From the NCBI RefSeq assembly GCF_018263855.1, contig NZ_CP073318.1, positions 4,092,001 through 4,156,000 of the forward strand: 64,000 nucleotides of DNA. The letters run 5' to 3'. Under the pieces are notes generated by a model. The model saw only the letters and a program-made list of their open reading frames with translations. It searched no databases and was not told where the DNA came from. Origin of the DNA: Kutzneria sp. CA-103260. GTDB lineage: Bacteria; Actinomycetota; Actinomycetes; Mycobacteriales; Pseudonocardiaceae. The position numbers were made by a program, and so were the translations under genes. Below, one piece after another: positions 52,958 to 61,636 of the stretch (positions are counted from its first letter, which is position 1; each line of letters starts with the position of its first letter).

Positions 52958-53086
52958 TCGGAGGGTGGATTTTGCGTGGAGGGGGGCGATGGCATACGCT
53001 GATCCGCGAATCGAGGCAGGCGGAGCCTGCCCGATGACGCCTCGATACGCCATCGCCCAGAGGCTCCGCGCAAAATCCACCCGGAG
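52958..53086 (-). repeat. 129-bp branched palindrome, copy D (inverted relative to copy C)
   Basis: It has the same length and orientation as copy B. One arm has GCGTGG and the other CCGCGC, so one base pair becomes G-U in RNA. The inner hairpin is GGCAGGC/GCCTGCC with a GGA loop. Confidence 0.92.
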
Positions 53087-53118
53087 CCACCAACCTTACA
53101 AATCCCCCCAACACCAAA

Positions 53119-53877
53119 TCACAACCCCCACTCCCCCTGCACCCGAATGAACGTCTCCGTCCCGAACACCGCCTCGTACTGCTCCGCCGTCAACTGCGCC
53201 GCCAAGGAGCTCCCCAGCTGACTCGCGTGTTCAAACAAGGCAGCCCTCTTGTCCACCACAGCAGGCCCAAGCGCAACGCGAGTGGTGATCCGGGACTCGA
53301 TGAGCTCCAACCCCCGGCGGCGATCGACATCCGCCGGAGGCCGGTGAATCCCGTTGTGCGCCAAGGCTTCCATAAGCTCCCGGAAGCGGACAGCTCCAGT
53401 GGCCCCGAAGTAGAGCGTCGTCGGCAACCCCTCCACAGCGAGGGCGGTGGCCCGGGCAGCGTGGCGGTGATCGACGTGCTCATGGGCAGCATCAGCGTTG
53501 TGGGTGACCACAACATCCGGCCGATACCGGTCGACCAGCGCACGCACCCTCAGGGCAACAGACTCGACGGCCACAGCGCTGAACACCGTCTGATCGGTAA
53601 ACGCGTCCCACCCGGGCATCCCCGAGTCGTGGTAGCCGAGGCGTTCAATAACCGACACGCCAAGCCGGCCACAGGCGGCGTCCAGCTCCGCCCGACGGGT
53701 GGCGGCGACTCGAACCGGGTCATGACCGGGCGCTCCAGGCTTGACCCCACCGACATCGTCACCAAACTCGCCGTTGGTGCACGACACGAGAATCGACTGC
53801 CCACCATGACGAACGAACACCCCGCCGGCTACGGTGCACTCGTCGTCGGGATGGGCGAACACCCCGAGCAGAATCAC
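53119..53877 (-). CDS. PIG-L/LmbE-type deacetylase
   Basis: The 252-residue protein has the zinc motif AHPDDE near residues 8-13 and the second ligand region DAAHEHVDHRHAAR, both typical of GlcNAc-PI/mycothiol-type N-deacetylases. Its ATG overlaps the stop of the methyltransferase gene (ATGA at 53874-53877). It lacks the usual context of MshB. It probably removes an acyl group from a sugar or a small molecule. Confidence 0.9.
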   Translation of the reverse strand: MILLGVFAHPDDECTVAGGVFVRHGGQSILVSCTNGEFGDDVGGVKPGAPGHDPVRVAATRRAELDAACGRLGVSVIERLGYHDSGMPGWDAFTDQTVFSAVAVESVALRVRALVDRYRPDVVVTHNADAAHEHVDHRHAARATALAVEGLPTTLYFGATGAVRFRELMEALAHNGIHRPPADVDRRRGLELIESRITTRVALGPAVVDKRAALFEHASQLGSSLAAQLTAEQYEAVFGTETFIRVQGEWGL

Positions 53878-54653
53878 CGGGCTTTCCGGCCCACAAGATG
53901 GAAAACGCGGCTGAGCTGACGGTAGGGATCACGCCGGGCGGCCTCAAGCTCAACGGCCGCCACCTGCTCCCGGCTACCAGGGTCCACGTCGACACCACCG
54001 AACCCGAGCCAGTCGACGAACAGCCACACCCCGTACCACTGCACCGGATCCACGCCCCGAGCCTGGATGAGGGAGCTGATCTCCTCAACAGTGTCGGCCC
54101 GCCCCCGAACTCCCAGCACCCCAATACCGGTACGGGCATCGAACGCCGCCAGAGCATCGGCCCAGCGCTGTTCCAACGCGGGCTGCACGGCCATCGTCTT
54201 GGCGTTGGCGGTCATGATCGAGACGACACCGCCGGGCGCGGCGCACCGGCACAGCTGATCAACCAGCGGCACGGGATCATCGAGGTAGCCGAGCACCCCG
54301 TGACACAACACGGCGTCGAAACGACGACCGCCCAAAGCCTCCGAAGCCCGCTCGCCGTCGGCGTGCACGAAGGTCACCCGCCGTTGAGCCTCCGCCGACA
54401 GCTTTTCCCACCGCTGCCGGGCTTTGCCCAGCATCGCCGCCGACGGATCGAGCACCGTCACCTCGTAACCGGCCTCGGCCAGCGGGAACGACTGATGCCC
54501 CGCCCCGCCGCCGACGTCGAGCACGGTCGCCGACGGCGGCAGATGCTCCAGCAGCTGGTGGTGCAGCACGTAGGTGCGCACATACCCCTTCACCGAGGCA
54601 TATGCCTCGTCAGCGAACTTGTCGGCCAGCTGGGCAAAAGGATCGTCAGCCAC
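53874..54653 (-). CDS. Class I SAM-dependent methyltransferase (SmtA/CmoM-like)
   Basis: The 259-residue protein has SAM motif I VLDVGGGAGHQSFPLAE near residues 44-60, acidic VLDPS and motif ADGERASE. The overall pattern is like SmtA/CmoM, and its substrate is unknown. It is translationally coupled to the PIG-L deacetylase downstream, so the two may act on the same compound. Confidence 0.85.
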   Translation of the reverse strand: MADDPFAQLADKFADEAYASVKGYVRTYVLHHQLLEHLPPSATVLDVGGGAGHQSFPLAEAGYEVTVLDPSAAMLGKARQRWEKLSAEAQRRVTFVHADGERASEALGGRRFDAVLCHGVLGYLDDPVPLVDQLCRCAAPGGVVSIMTANAKTMAVQPALEQRWADALAAFDARTGIGVLGVRGRADTVEEISSLIQARGVDPVQWYGVWLFVDWLGFGGVDVDPGSREQVAAVELEAARRDPYRQLSRVFHLVGRKAR

Positions 54654-54668
54654 CAGGCCAAACTACCG

Positions 54669-55403
54669 TCAGCCGCGCTTGGCCAGGTCGTAGGCGGCGG
54701 TGAAGTCGGCCTGGAACGCCGAGCTGTAGTCGGTGTACGGCGTCGGGCCGCCCTCCTGGTAGCCGCCCATCACGCCGATGACCCGGTTGGTGCCGGTCTC
54801 GACGAACGGCCCGCCGCTGGTGCCGCTGCTCAGGCTGACTGACGGGCAGGCCACCTTCAGGTACCAGTTGCCCTGGTACTCCCAGCGGTTGGCGGTGCTG
54901 CGACAGGACGAGAGGCTGCCGCCGGTGTCGTTGTAGCCGGCCACAGTGGTCGGGCCGCCGACCGCGTTGACCACCGGCGTCAGGGCCCCGGTGCGGCCCT
55001 GCACGTCACCATCGACGATCAGGAAGGCGTAGTCGTACGGATTGGTGCGGTCCTGCCCCGCCGGCGCCGGATGGGTCTTGCGCCACTGGAGGTACTGCGG
55101 CGGTACGATGATCTTCACGACGCGCCAGCGGCCGTAGGTGCTGGCGGCGCCGTTGTTGAAGGACGGCAGGAACCACACCGCCTTCGTGGCCGGGTCGGTG
55201 TCCCACACGCAGTGCGCGGCCGTGAGCACGACGTTGTGCCGCGGGCTGGCGACCACGCTGGCCGAGCAGTAGTGGCCGACGCCCAGATTGTTGGGCGCGA
55301 TCACCCCGATCGGCGTCGACCAGCTGCGGGCCGCGCCGCTGGCCGTCGCCGCGTACACGGCCATCAGCACCAGCACCGCCACCAGCGTCAACATCCGTCG
55401 CAT
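54669..55403 (-). CDS. Secreted trypsin-like serine protease
   Basis: The 244-residue protein has a signal peptide (MRRMLTLVAVLVLMAVYAAT) and the chymotrypsin-fold triad: His in VVLTAAHCV, Asp in PYDYAFLI and Ser in SSGTSGGPFVE. It has no long propeptide. The ATG at 55403 follows GGGGGG; an earlier in-frame ATG lacks a site. The gene ends 15 nt upstream of the methyltransferase start, but its secreted nature argues against a shared function. Confidence 0.9.
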   Translation of the reverse strand: MRRMLTLVAVLVLMAVYAATASGAARSWSTPIGVIAPNNLGVGHYCSASVVASPRHNVVLTAAHCVWDTDPATKAVWFLPSFNNGAASTYGRWRVVKIIVPPQYLQWRKTHPAPAGQDRTNPYDYAFLIVDGDVQGRTGALTPVVNAVGGPTTVAGYNDTGGSLSSCRSTANRWEYQGNWYLKVACPSVSLSSGTSGGPFVETGTNRVIGVMGGYQEGGPTPYTDYSSAFQADFTAAYDLAKRG

Positions 55404-55491
55404 CGCGTTTCCCCCCGCCTCCACAAGCCGATCGAAGAGGGATCCTAAGCGCTGATCAGGCCTTGGGGGCGGGACCGAACGTGACCAACCA

Positions 55492-57039
55492 TCAGACGAA
55501 CGAGACCGTCCGGAACTGGAACGACGACAGCGGCAGGCTGCGGTCCGGCACGAAGCCGGTGACCTTGTTGCTGTAGGCGTCGACCTGGTTCTTGAAACCC
55601 CACACGATGTAGCCGCCGTGGTCGTACTCCAGCTGCTGGGCGTCCTGGAGCAGCCGGGTCCGGCGGGTGACGTCGAGTTCGGCCCGGGCGCTGCAGATCA
55701 GGGAGTTGAACGTCGGATCGTTCCAGTGGCACTCGTTGTACGGGGCGTTGGGCAGCGAGCCCTGCGCGGCCTGCGGCAGGTAGCCGCGGGTGAACCAGTA
55801 GTCCTGGGCGAAGGTCCAGCCCAGGTAGTCCCGCCCGTAGAAGGTGGCGCTGTCGACGGTGCGCACCCGCACGTCGACTCCGGCCCCCTTGGCCTGCTGG
55901 GCGAACAGCTGCGCGGCGGCCACCGCGCCGTCGCCGACGGCACCGGAGGTGACCAGCTCGATCTGGAGGTCGGACTGTCCGGCGCTGCGCAGCAGGGATC
56001 GGGCCTGGGCCAGGTCCTGTTCCCGTTGCGGCAGCTGCTTGGCGTAGCAGACGTCGAACGGCGCGTAGAGGTCGTTGCCGACCCGGCCCTGGCCGTTCCA
56101 GGCCTGGCTGATCATCTGCTCCCGGTCCACGACCAGCCGCAGCGCCTGCCGCACCCGCGGATCGGCCAGCGGCTTGGTGTCGACCCGCATGGTGAACGGC
56201 GTCCAGTTGCCGGTCTCCGACACCAGCACGTTGGCCCCGGCGGCCTTCACCGTGGCCACCCGCTCGGCCGGCAGGTTGTCGATGGCCTCCACCTCGCCGG
56301 CCAGCAGGGCTTCCAGCTGGGCCTCGGAGTCGGCGAAGTCGATGATCATCAGCTCGTCCACGTACGGCTGGTCGCCGCGCCAGTAGCTGGTGAACCGCGG
56401 GAAGGAGCTGCGGTCCCCCGGCGTGAACGTGCCGAGCCGGAACGGCCCGGTGCCCACCGGCTTGGCCGGGTCGAAGCCGACCGGCACGATCGCGTTGTAG
56501 TACTGGGCCAGCTCGTCCTGGAACAGCGCGTACGGCTGGGTGAGCGGGATCCGCAGGGTCCGGGCGTCCAGCTTGCGCAGCCCGTCGAAGTCGATGACGC
56601 CCAGCGCCGCGGCCCCGTTGGCCTTGGTGTCCACGATGCGCCGGAACGAGAAGATCACGTCGTCCACGTCGAGCCGCTTGCCGTTGTGGAACTCCACGCC
56701 GTCGCGCAGCCGCAGTGTCCACGTGCTGCCGTGGTCCGCCGCCTCGATCGACTCGGCCAGCACCGGCTGGATGGTGTACGAGACGTCGTGCAGGAACAGC
56801 GGCTCGTACAGATTGGACACCCGAGCCTGGTCCGGATAGGTCGGCGGGTGGTGTGGGTCGAGCCCGTCGGCCGAGCTGCCGCCGGCGATCCCGACCCGCA
56901 GCACGCCGCCGTGCTTGCTGGGCCCGAGCGCCGCGGCGCTGACCGCCCTTGTGTCCCGGTCCGTGGAGCAACCGACCGCCACCGCGCCGAGGCCCAGCAA
57001 CGCCCCGGCGCGCAGCAGGTTCCGCCGCGAGAGGGTCAC
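55492..57039 (-). CDS. Tat-type lipoprotein, family 5 (peptide/nickel) solute-binding protein
   Basis: The 515-residue protein starts MTLSRRNLLRAGALLGLG with a twin-arginine SRRNLL and a lipobox, AVGC, so it should be exported folded and anchored as a lipoprotein. The SBP_bac_5 fold is marked by NLYEPLFLHD, WTLRLRDGVEFHNG, VGTGPFRLGTF and the C-terminal VWGFKN. Its GTG overlaps the stop of the GGDEF-EAL gene (GTGA). No ABC permease or ATPase genes are adjacent, so it may act as a sensor protein rather than a transporter subunit. Confidence 0.9.
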   Translation of the reverse strand: MTLSRRNLLRAGALLGLGAVAVGCSTDRDTRAVSAAALGPSKHGGVLRVGIAGGSSADGLDPHHPPTYPDQARVSNLYEPLFLHDVSYTIQPVLAESIEAADHGSTWTLRLRDGVEFHNGKRLDVDDVIFSFRRIVDTKANGAAALGVIDFDGLRKLDARTLRIPLTQPYALFQDELAQYYNAIVPVGFDPAKPVGTGPFRLGTFTPGDRSSFPRFTSYWRGDQPYVDELMIIDFADSEAQLEALLAGEVEAIDNLPAERVATVKAAGANVLVSETGNWTPFTMRVDTKPLADPRVRQALRLVVDREQMISQAWNGQGRVGNDLYAPFDVCYAKQLPQREQDLAQARSLLRSAGQSDLQIELVTSGAVGDGAVAAAQLFAQQAKGAGVDVRVRTVDSATFYGRDYLGWTFAQDYWFTRGYLPQAAQGSLPNAPYNECHWNDPTFNSLICSARAELDVTRRTRLLQDAQQLEYDHGGYIVWGFKNQVDAYSNKVTGFVPDRSLPLSSFQFRTVSFV

Positions 57040-60000
57040 GACATCGGCGCCACGGTCAGCACGGCCGCCGCCGATCCCGGCGGGCCGGCCTTGGGCCGCC
57101 CCAGCAGGTAGCCCTGGGCCTGGTCGCAGCCCAACTCGCGGAGCAGTTCGAACTGGGCCAGCTCCTCGACGCCCTCGGCGATGGTGGTCAGCCCGAGGGC
57201 CTGCCCCAACCGGATCACCGCGGTCACGATCTCCCGGTCGGACGGGTCGGTGACCAGGCCGGACACGAACGACCGGTCGATCTTGACGAAGCTGACCGGG
57301 AACCGCTTCAGGTAGGTCAGCGACGAGTAGCCGGTGCCGAAGTCGTCGATGCCCAGCTCCACCCCCAGCTCCCGGATCCGCTCCAGCTGCCGCAGCGTCG
57401 CCGCGTCGGCCTCCATCAGCACGGTCTCGGTCAGCTCCAGGGTCAGCCCGGCCGGCTCCAGGTCGGCGTCGGCCAGCGCCCGTTCGATGGTGGCGGCCAG
57501 GTCCGGCCGGTTGACCTGCCGGGCCGACAGGTTCACCGCGGTCCGCAGCCCGGCCGGAGCCGCCCCGCTGTCCCGCCACCGGGTCAGCTCCCGGCAGGCC
57601 TGCTCCAGCACGGAGGTGCCGATCGGCACGATCAGCCCGCTGTCCTCGGCGACCTGGATGAACGTGTCCGGCGCGAGCAGCCCGCGGTCGGGGTCGTCCA
57701 GCCGGACCAGCGACTCCACCGCCACCGTGGTCCCGGTGCCGATGTCGATGACCGGCTGGAAGTGCAGCACGAACCGGTCGTCGCGCAGGCCCTGCCGCAG
57801 CGCCGAGGCGATCGCCACCCGGTCGACGGCGCGGGCCTGCAGCCCGGCGTCGAAGATCTCGCACCGGTTCTTGCCGCGCGTCTTGGCCCCGTACATGGCA
57901 GCGTCGGCGTCGCGCAGCAGGTCCTCCGGCGTCGGCGCGCTGCCGTTGGCCAGGGCGATGCCGACGCTGGCCGTGACCACGACCTCGAACGTGCCGATGG
58001 CCACCGGCTCGGACAGCACCTCGGCCAGCCGCTCGGAGATCTCCACGACGTTCTGCTCGCTGGCCAGGTCCTGACACAGCACCACGAACTCGTCGCCGCC
58101 CAGCCGGGCCACGGTGTCCAGCGGGCGGATGTGCGCCTGCAACCGGCGGCCGATCTCGCGCAGCACCTCGTCGCCGACGTCGTGCCCGAGGCTGTCGTTG
58201 ACGTCCTTGAAGCCGTCCAGGTCGATGAACAGCACCGCGGTCAGCTCGGGATGCCGGTCGGCCCGGGCCAGCACCTGCCGCAGCCGGTCCATCAGCAGCG
58301 TCCGGTTGGGCAGCCCGGTCAGCGGGTCGTGCAGGGCCTGCCGGACCAGTCGGGCCTCCGCCTCCCGCCGCTCGGTGACGTCCTCGACCTGCGTGACGAA
58401 GTACGGCTGGTCCTCGTCCTCGGAGTAGACGGTGGACACCGTCACCCAGGCCCACACCACCCGGCCGTCGGGCCGCAGGTAGCGCTTCTCCAGCCGGTGC
58501 GGCGTGCTGTAGCCGTCGGTCGCCTCCACGGCGGTGGCCTGGCTGGCCGACAGGTCGTCGGGATGGGTCACGTCGGAGACGCGCAGCGTCAGCAGTTCCT
58601 GCTCGGTGCGGTCCAGCATCTCGCACAGCGCCCGGTTGACCTGCGTGAACCGGGACTCCGAGTCGACCAGGCACATGCCGATCGAGGCGTGGTCGAACGC
58701 CTTCTGGAACCGCTCCTTGGCCTCCCGCAGCCCGGCCTCGGCGTCGCGCTGGGCGGTGACGTCCAGACCGGTGGCGATCACGTGCGTGACGACGCCGCCC
58801 TCGTCCACCAGCGCCGTGTTGGACCAGGAGATCCACCGCTGCTCGCCGGACTTGGTCAGCCACGGGCACTCGAAGTTGCTGGGGAACGACTCCGGGGACA
58901 GGTGGGCGAACTGCGCCTCGATGCAGGGCCGGTCCTCGGGCAGCAGGAACAGCTCCCAGCACAGCCGCCCGACCACGTCCGCGGCGGCGTACCCGGTGGT
59001 CACCTCGCAGGCCCGGTTGAACCGGACGATGCGGCCGGCGTCGTCGGTGACCAGCACCAGGCTGCCGGCGATGTCCAGCACGGCGTCCACGAAGTCCCGC
59101 TCGGAGCGCAGCGTCCGCTCGGCCCGCTGCTGGTCCTCGACCATGTGCTGGAGCTGTCCGGCCATCTCGTTGAAGGCGGTGGCCATCACGCCGATCTCGT
59201 CCCGGCTGCGCACCCGGGCCCGGCCGGTGAGGTCGCCGCCGGCCAGCGAGGCCGCGACCCGGGAGACGGTGCCGACGTCGGTGGTGATGCGGCGGGACTG
59301 CCACACCGTGAGCAGCACCGTCACCCCGAGCACGGCCAGCACCGCGGCCAGGGTCAGCTCCCGGTTCAGCGAGTCCATGTCGATGCGGGCCTGCAAGATC
59401 ACGCCTTCACGCTGCGACAACGCCGTCGACAGCGCGGACACGGCGCCGAGGGCCTGGTCGACAGCGGTGCGCAGCGCCGGCTGGGTCAGCCCGATCTGCG
59501 GGGCCTGCACGAAGTCCCGGGTGATCATCGTGTCGAGGTTGGCCACGTTCAGGTAGGTGGTGGTCAGCAGCGGACCGAGCGCGTTCTGCACCGCCCGCGC
59601 TTCCGGGCTGCCGCCGCCGTCCTGGAACGTGGTGAACAGGTCGTCCTGGAGACCGTCGGCGTCGGCGGACAGGGTGGCCACCGTGGCGGCGACGCCGGTC
59701 CGGTCCGACAGCATGATGCGCGAGTGGTCGTCGGCGAGGAGCTTGTCCACGGTGTCCCCGAGCGACCGGGTGTGGTCGATGATCGCCGGCGTGCGCACGG
59801 CCAGCGCGTCGGCGATGTGATAGGGGCTCAGTTCCGGATCGAGCACCAGGTTCGAGGTCACGCCGACGTAGGAGACCAGCGTGCGCAGGTTGGCCACCAG
59901 CAGCGAATGGAAGGCATCGTCGGTTCCTGGATCGTGCCGGCCGGCCTCCCAGGTGTGCCAGTTCTTGGCCAGGGTCGTCGGCAGCACGCTGGCGTTGAGG

Positions 60001-60368
60001 TGGGCGCCGGTCGTCTTCAGCTCGTCGCCGTCGCGCCCGTCGGCCTCGGTCAGCGCGGCGAAGTCGTTGTCCACCCGCATCTGGGCCGCGTGCACCTGCT
60101 CGGTGGTGGCCTGTCCGGCCGCCGCCAGCCGGTAGAGCGTGCGGTCTGACGTCACGTCAACCAGCAGCGCCTCCAGCGGCCGCAGATAGTCCAGGCCGCG
60201 CAGCTCGTTCTGGCTGAACTCGATGCGCTGGCCGTTGTTGACCATCAACAGGTACGTCGAGGTCACGAGGGGTAAGGAGAAGGCCAGCCCGATGATCGCG
60301 AGTCTGTGCCAGACACGACGCCGCCACCAGGTCGGGCGTGCACCGCGCGTGCCGGGACCCCTGGTCAC
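57036..60368 (-). CDS. Membrane GGDEF-EAL protein with HAMP and two PAS domains
   Basis: The 1110-residue protein has a membrane helix near residues 22-44, an extracytoplasmic sensor of about 285 residues, and a second helix near 335-357. HAMP, PAS (about 430-540) and PAS (about 555-670) follow, then GGDEF with intact RLGGDEF near 754 and an EAL domain. The EAL signature reads ESL near 887, but DDFGTGYSS and AEGVEE with their metal ligands are kept. It should make and probably break c-di-GMP in response to an extracellular signal. The coupled lipoprotein at 55492-57039 is the natural candidate for presenting that signal. Confidence 0.92.
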   Translation of the reverse strand: MTRGPGTRGARPTWWRRRVWHRLAIIGLAFSLPLVTSTYLLMVNNGQRIEFSQNELRGLDYLRPLEALLVDVTSDRTLYRLAAAGQATTEQVHAAQMRVDNDFAALTEADGRDGDELKTTGAHLNASVLPTTLAKNWHTWEAGRHDPGTDDAFHSLLVANLRTLVSYVGVTSNLVLDPELSPYHIADALAVRTPAIIDHTRSLGDTVDKLLADDHSRIMLSDRTGVAATVATLSADADGLQDDLFTTFQDGGGSPEARAVQNALGPLLTTTYLNVANLDTMITRDFVQAPQIGLTQPALRTAVDQALGAVSALSTALSQREGVILQARIDMDSLNRELTLAAVLAVLGVTVLLTVWQSRRITTDVGTVSRVAASLAGGDLTGRARVRSRDEIGVMATAFNEMAGQLQHMVEDQQRAERTLRSERDFVDAVLDIAGSLVLVTDDAGRIVRFNRACEVTTGYAAADVVGRLCWELFLLPEDRPCIEAQFAHLSPESFPSNFECPWLTKSGEQRWISWSNTALVDEGGVVTHVIATGLDVTAQRDAEAGLREAKERFQKAFDHASIGMCLVDSESRFTQVNRALCEMLDRTEQELLTLRVSDVTHPDDLSASQATAVEATDGYSTPHRLEKRYLRPDGRVVWAWVTVSTVYSEDEDQPYFVTQVEDVTERREAEARLVRQALHDPLTGLPNRTLLMDRLRQVLARADRHPELTAVLFIDLDGFKDVNDSLGHDVGDEVLREIGRRLQAHIRPLDTVARLGGDEFVVLCQDLASEQNVVEISERLAEVLSEPVAIGTFEVVVTASVGIALANGSAPTPEDLLRDADAAMYGAKTRGKNRCEIFDAGLQARAVDRVAIASALRQGLRDDRFVLHFQPVIDIGTGTTVAVESLVRLDDPDRGLLAPDTFIQVAEDSGLIVPIGTSVLEQACRELTRWRDSGAAPAGLRTAVNLSARQVNRPDLAATIERALADADLEPAGLTLELTETVLMEADAATLRQLERIRELGVELGIDDFGTGYSSLTYLKRFPVSFVKIDRSFVSGLVTDPSDREIVTAVIRLGQALGLTTIAEGVEELAQFELLRELGCDQAQGYLLGRPKAGPPGSAAAVLTVAPMS

Positions 60369-60645
60369 AGGTTCAACACCCCATCGGCTTCCTGTCAGTG
60401 ACGCCGTTCACCATAAGGTTCGACGGATTCGAGGCGGAAGCACCTGGCCTAACGCGTTCGCCGGACGGCATGAACATCCGAGAGATCATAACGCTGCGGA
60501 GCCACTGGGATACATGTCGACACAGTAGGTCACCGTACACCGGGGCAAATCTGCAAGTTGACACCCGCAAGTTGATGCCGGGAACGCTCACGAATAACGA
60601 CGGCGGGCCGATCGACCCCGGTCGACCGGCCCCGCCGCGCTCGCG

Positions 60646-61503
60646 TCACTTCTTGGCGCGCTTCTTGGCCGCCGGCTTCGCCTTCTTCGCGGCCGCCGCC
60701 TTCTTCACAGTTGCCACCTTCTTGGTCGCCGGCCGGCTCGCTTTCGCCGTCGCCTTGGCCGCCGCCGGGCGGGTCGCCTTGGCCGCCTTTCCGGCGGCGG
60801 GTCGACTCGCCTTCGCGGCCTTGGCGGCGGCCGGGCTGGACGCCTTCGCCGTGGTCTTCGCGGTGGTCGCGCGGGTGGCCGGCGCGGTCCTTCCAGTGGC
60901 CTTCGCCGTGGTCCTCGAAGCGGCGGGGCGGGTTGCCTTCGCGGTGGCCGGGCGAGTTGCCTTCGCCGTGGTCTTGGCCGTGGTCACACGCGTGGTCGAC
61001 GCGGTCTTCGCGGCCGGGCGGGTCGTGCGCGTCGCCTTCGCCTTGCTTCCCGCCGCCGCGCGGGTCGAGGCCGCGGCCGTGCGCGTGGTCCTGGCGGCGG
61101 CCGGTCGCGCGGCCCTGGCCGCCGGCTTGCTTGCGGCGGCGCGGGTCGTCTTCGCGGCGGTTGTCGTCCGAGCCGCCGCGGCCGTCGTCGCCACGGGCTT
61201 GGCCGCGGGGGCGCGGCCGAGCTTGCGGGAACCGTCGACCACTTCCTTGAACAGCGTGCCGGCCCGGAAGCTCGGCACGTTCGTCCGCCTCAGCCGCAAC
61301 TGCTGGCCGGTCCGGGGATTGCGGGCGGTTCGGGCCGCGCGGGCCCGTTTCTCGAACACACCGAAGCCCGTGAGCATGACATTCTCGCCCTTGTCGACGT
61401 TGCGGACGATGATGTCGAACATGCCGTCGACGGCCTGGGCCGCCATCTTCTTGTCCATGCCCAGTCGCAGGCCGAGCATCTCGATCAGCTGTCCCTTGTT
61501 CAT
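60646..61503 (-). CDS. HU-family nucleoid protein with long basic tail (HupB-like)
   Basis: The 285-residue protein has an HU domain (about 1-94; MNKGQLIEMLGLRLGMDKK, LTGFGVFEKRARAAR and NPRTGQQLRLR in the DNA-binding arm). A tail of about 190 residues made almost entirely of Ala, Lys, Arg, Thr and Pro repeats follows, like histone H1. Such tails are known in actinobacterial HupB and in sporulation-linked HU proteins, and this one is longer than the mycobacterial form. The ATG at 61503 has AGGTCAGGAA just upstream. Confidence 0.93.
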   Translation of the reverse strand: MNKGQLIEMLGLRLGMDKKMAAQAVDGMFDIIVRNVDKGENVMLTGFGVFEKRARAARTARNPRTGQQLRLRRTNVPSFRAGTLFKEVVDGSRKLGRAPAAKPVATTAAAARTTTAAKTTRAAASKPAARAARPAAARTTRTAAASTRAAAGSKAKATRTTRPAAKTASTTRVTTAKTTAKATRPATAKATRPAASRTTAKATGRTAPATRATTAKTTAKASSPAAAKAAKASRPAAGKAAKATRPAAAKATAKASRPATKKVATVKKAAAAKKAKPAAKKRAKK

Positions 61504-61548
61504 TTCCTGACCTTCCGTGCGGAACCGAATGCCAAGCACGGTAAGCAG

Positions 61549-61600
61549 AAAAAACGCCGACTCGCACGCATGTGGACTCGAAATGCGTTGCGAATCGGCG
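61549..61600 (-). terminator. Intrinsic terminator of the NCS1 permease gene
   Basis: Read on the minus strand, CGCCGATTCGCAACGCA pairs with TGCGTGCGAGTCGGCG around a 13-nt loop with two small mismatches, and TTTTTT follows at once. It lies 37 nt past the permease stop and upstream of the HU gene. Confidence 0.85.
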
Positions 61601-61636
61601 GATTTCACTCCATCGAGGGACCGTCCGATGTGGATT

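Larger units (their letters stand above)
51481..53086. mobile_element. Cassette 2: DUF222-HNH gene between inverted 129-bp palindromes
   Basis: This is the second copy of the unit at 33184-34926, with the gene on the minus strand. The repeat ends are again CTCCGGG outermost. The gene, its promoter and its 3' flank are all conserved, while gap lengths differ. It lies between an alpha/beta hydrolase gene and a PIG-L deacetylase gene and breaks neither. Outer flanks of copies B, C and D share GTGG next to CTCC. Mobility is inferred from duplication within 20 kb. Confidence 0.6.

Noticed and set aside
57036..60368. EAL domain as dead because of the ESL signature
   Set aside because: The Glu is retained, as are DDFGTG and AEGVEE; Ala to Ser at the middle position is not a loss of a metal ligand, so activity cannot be excluded.
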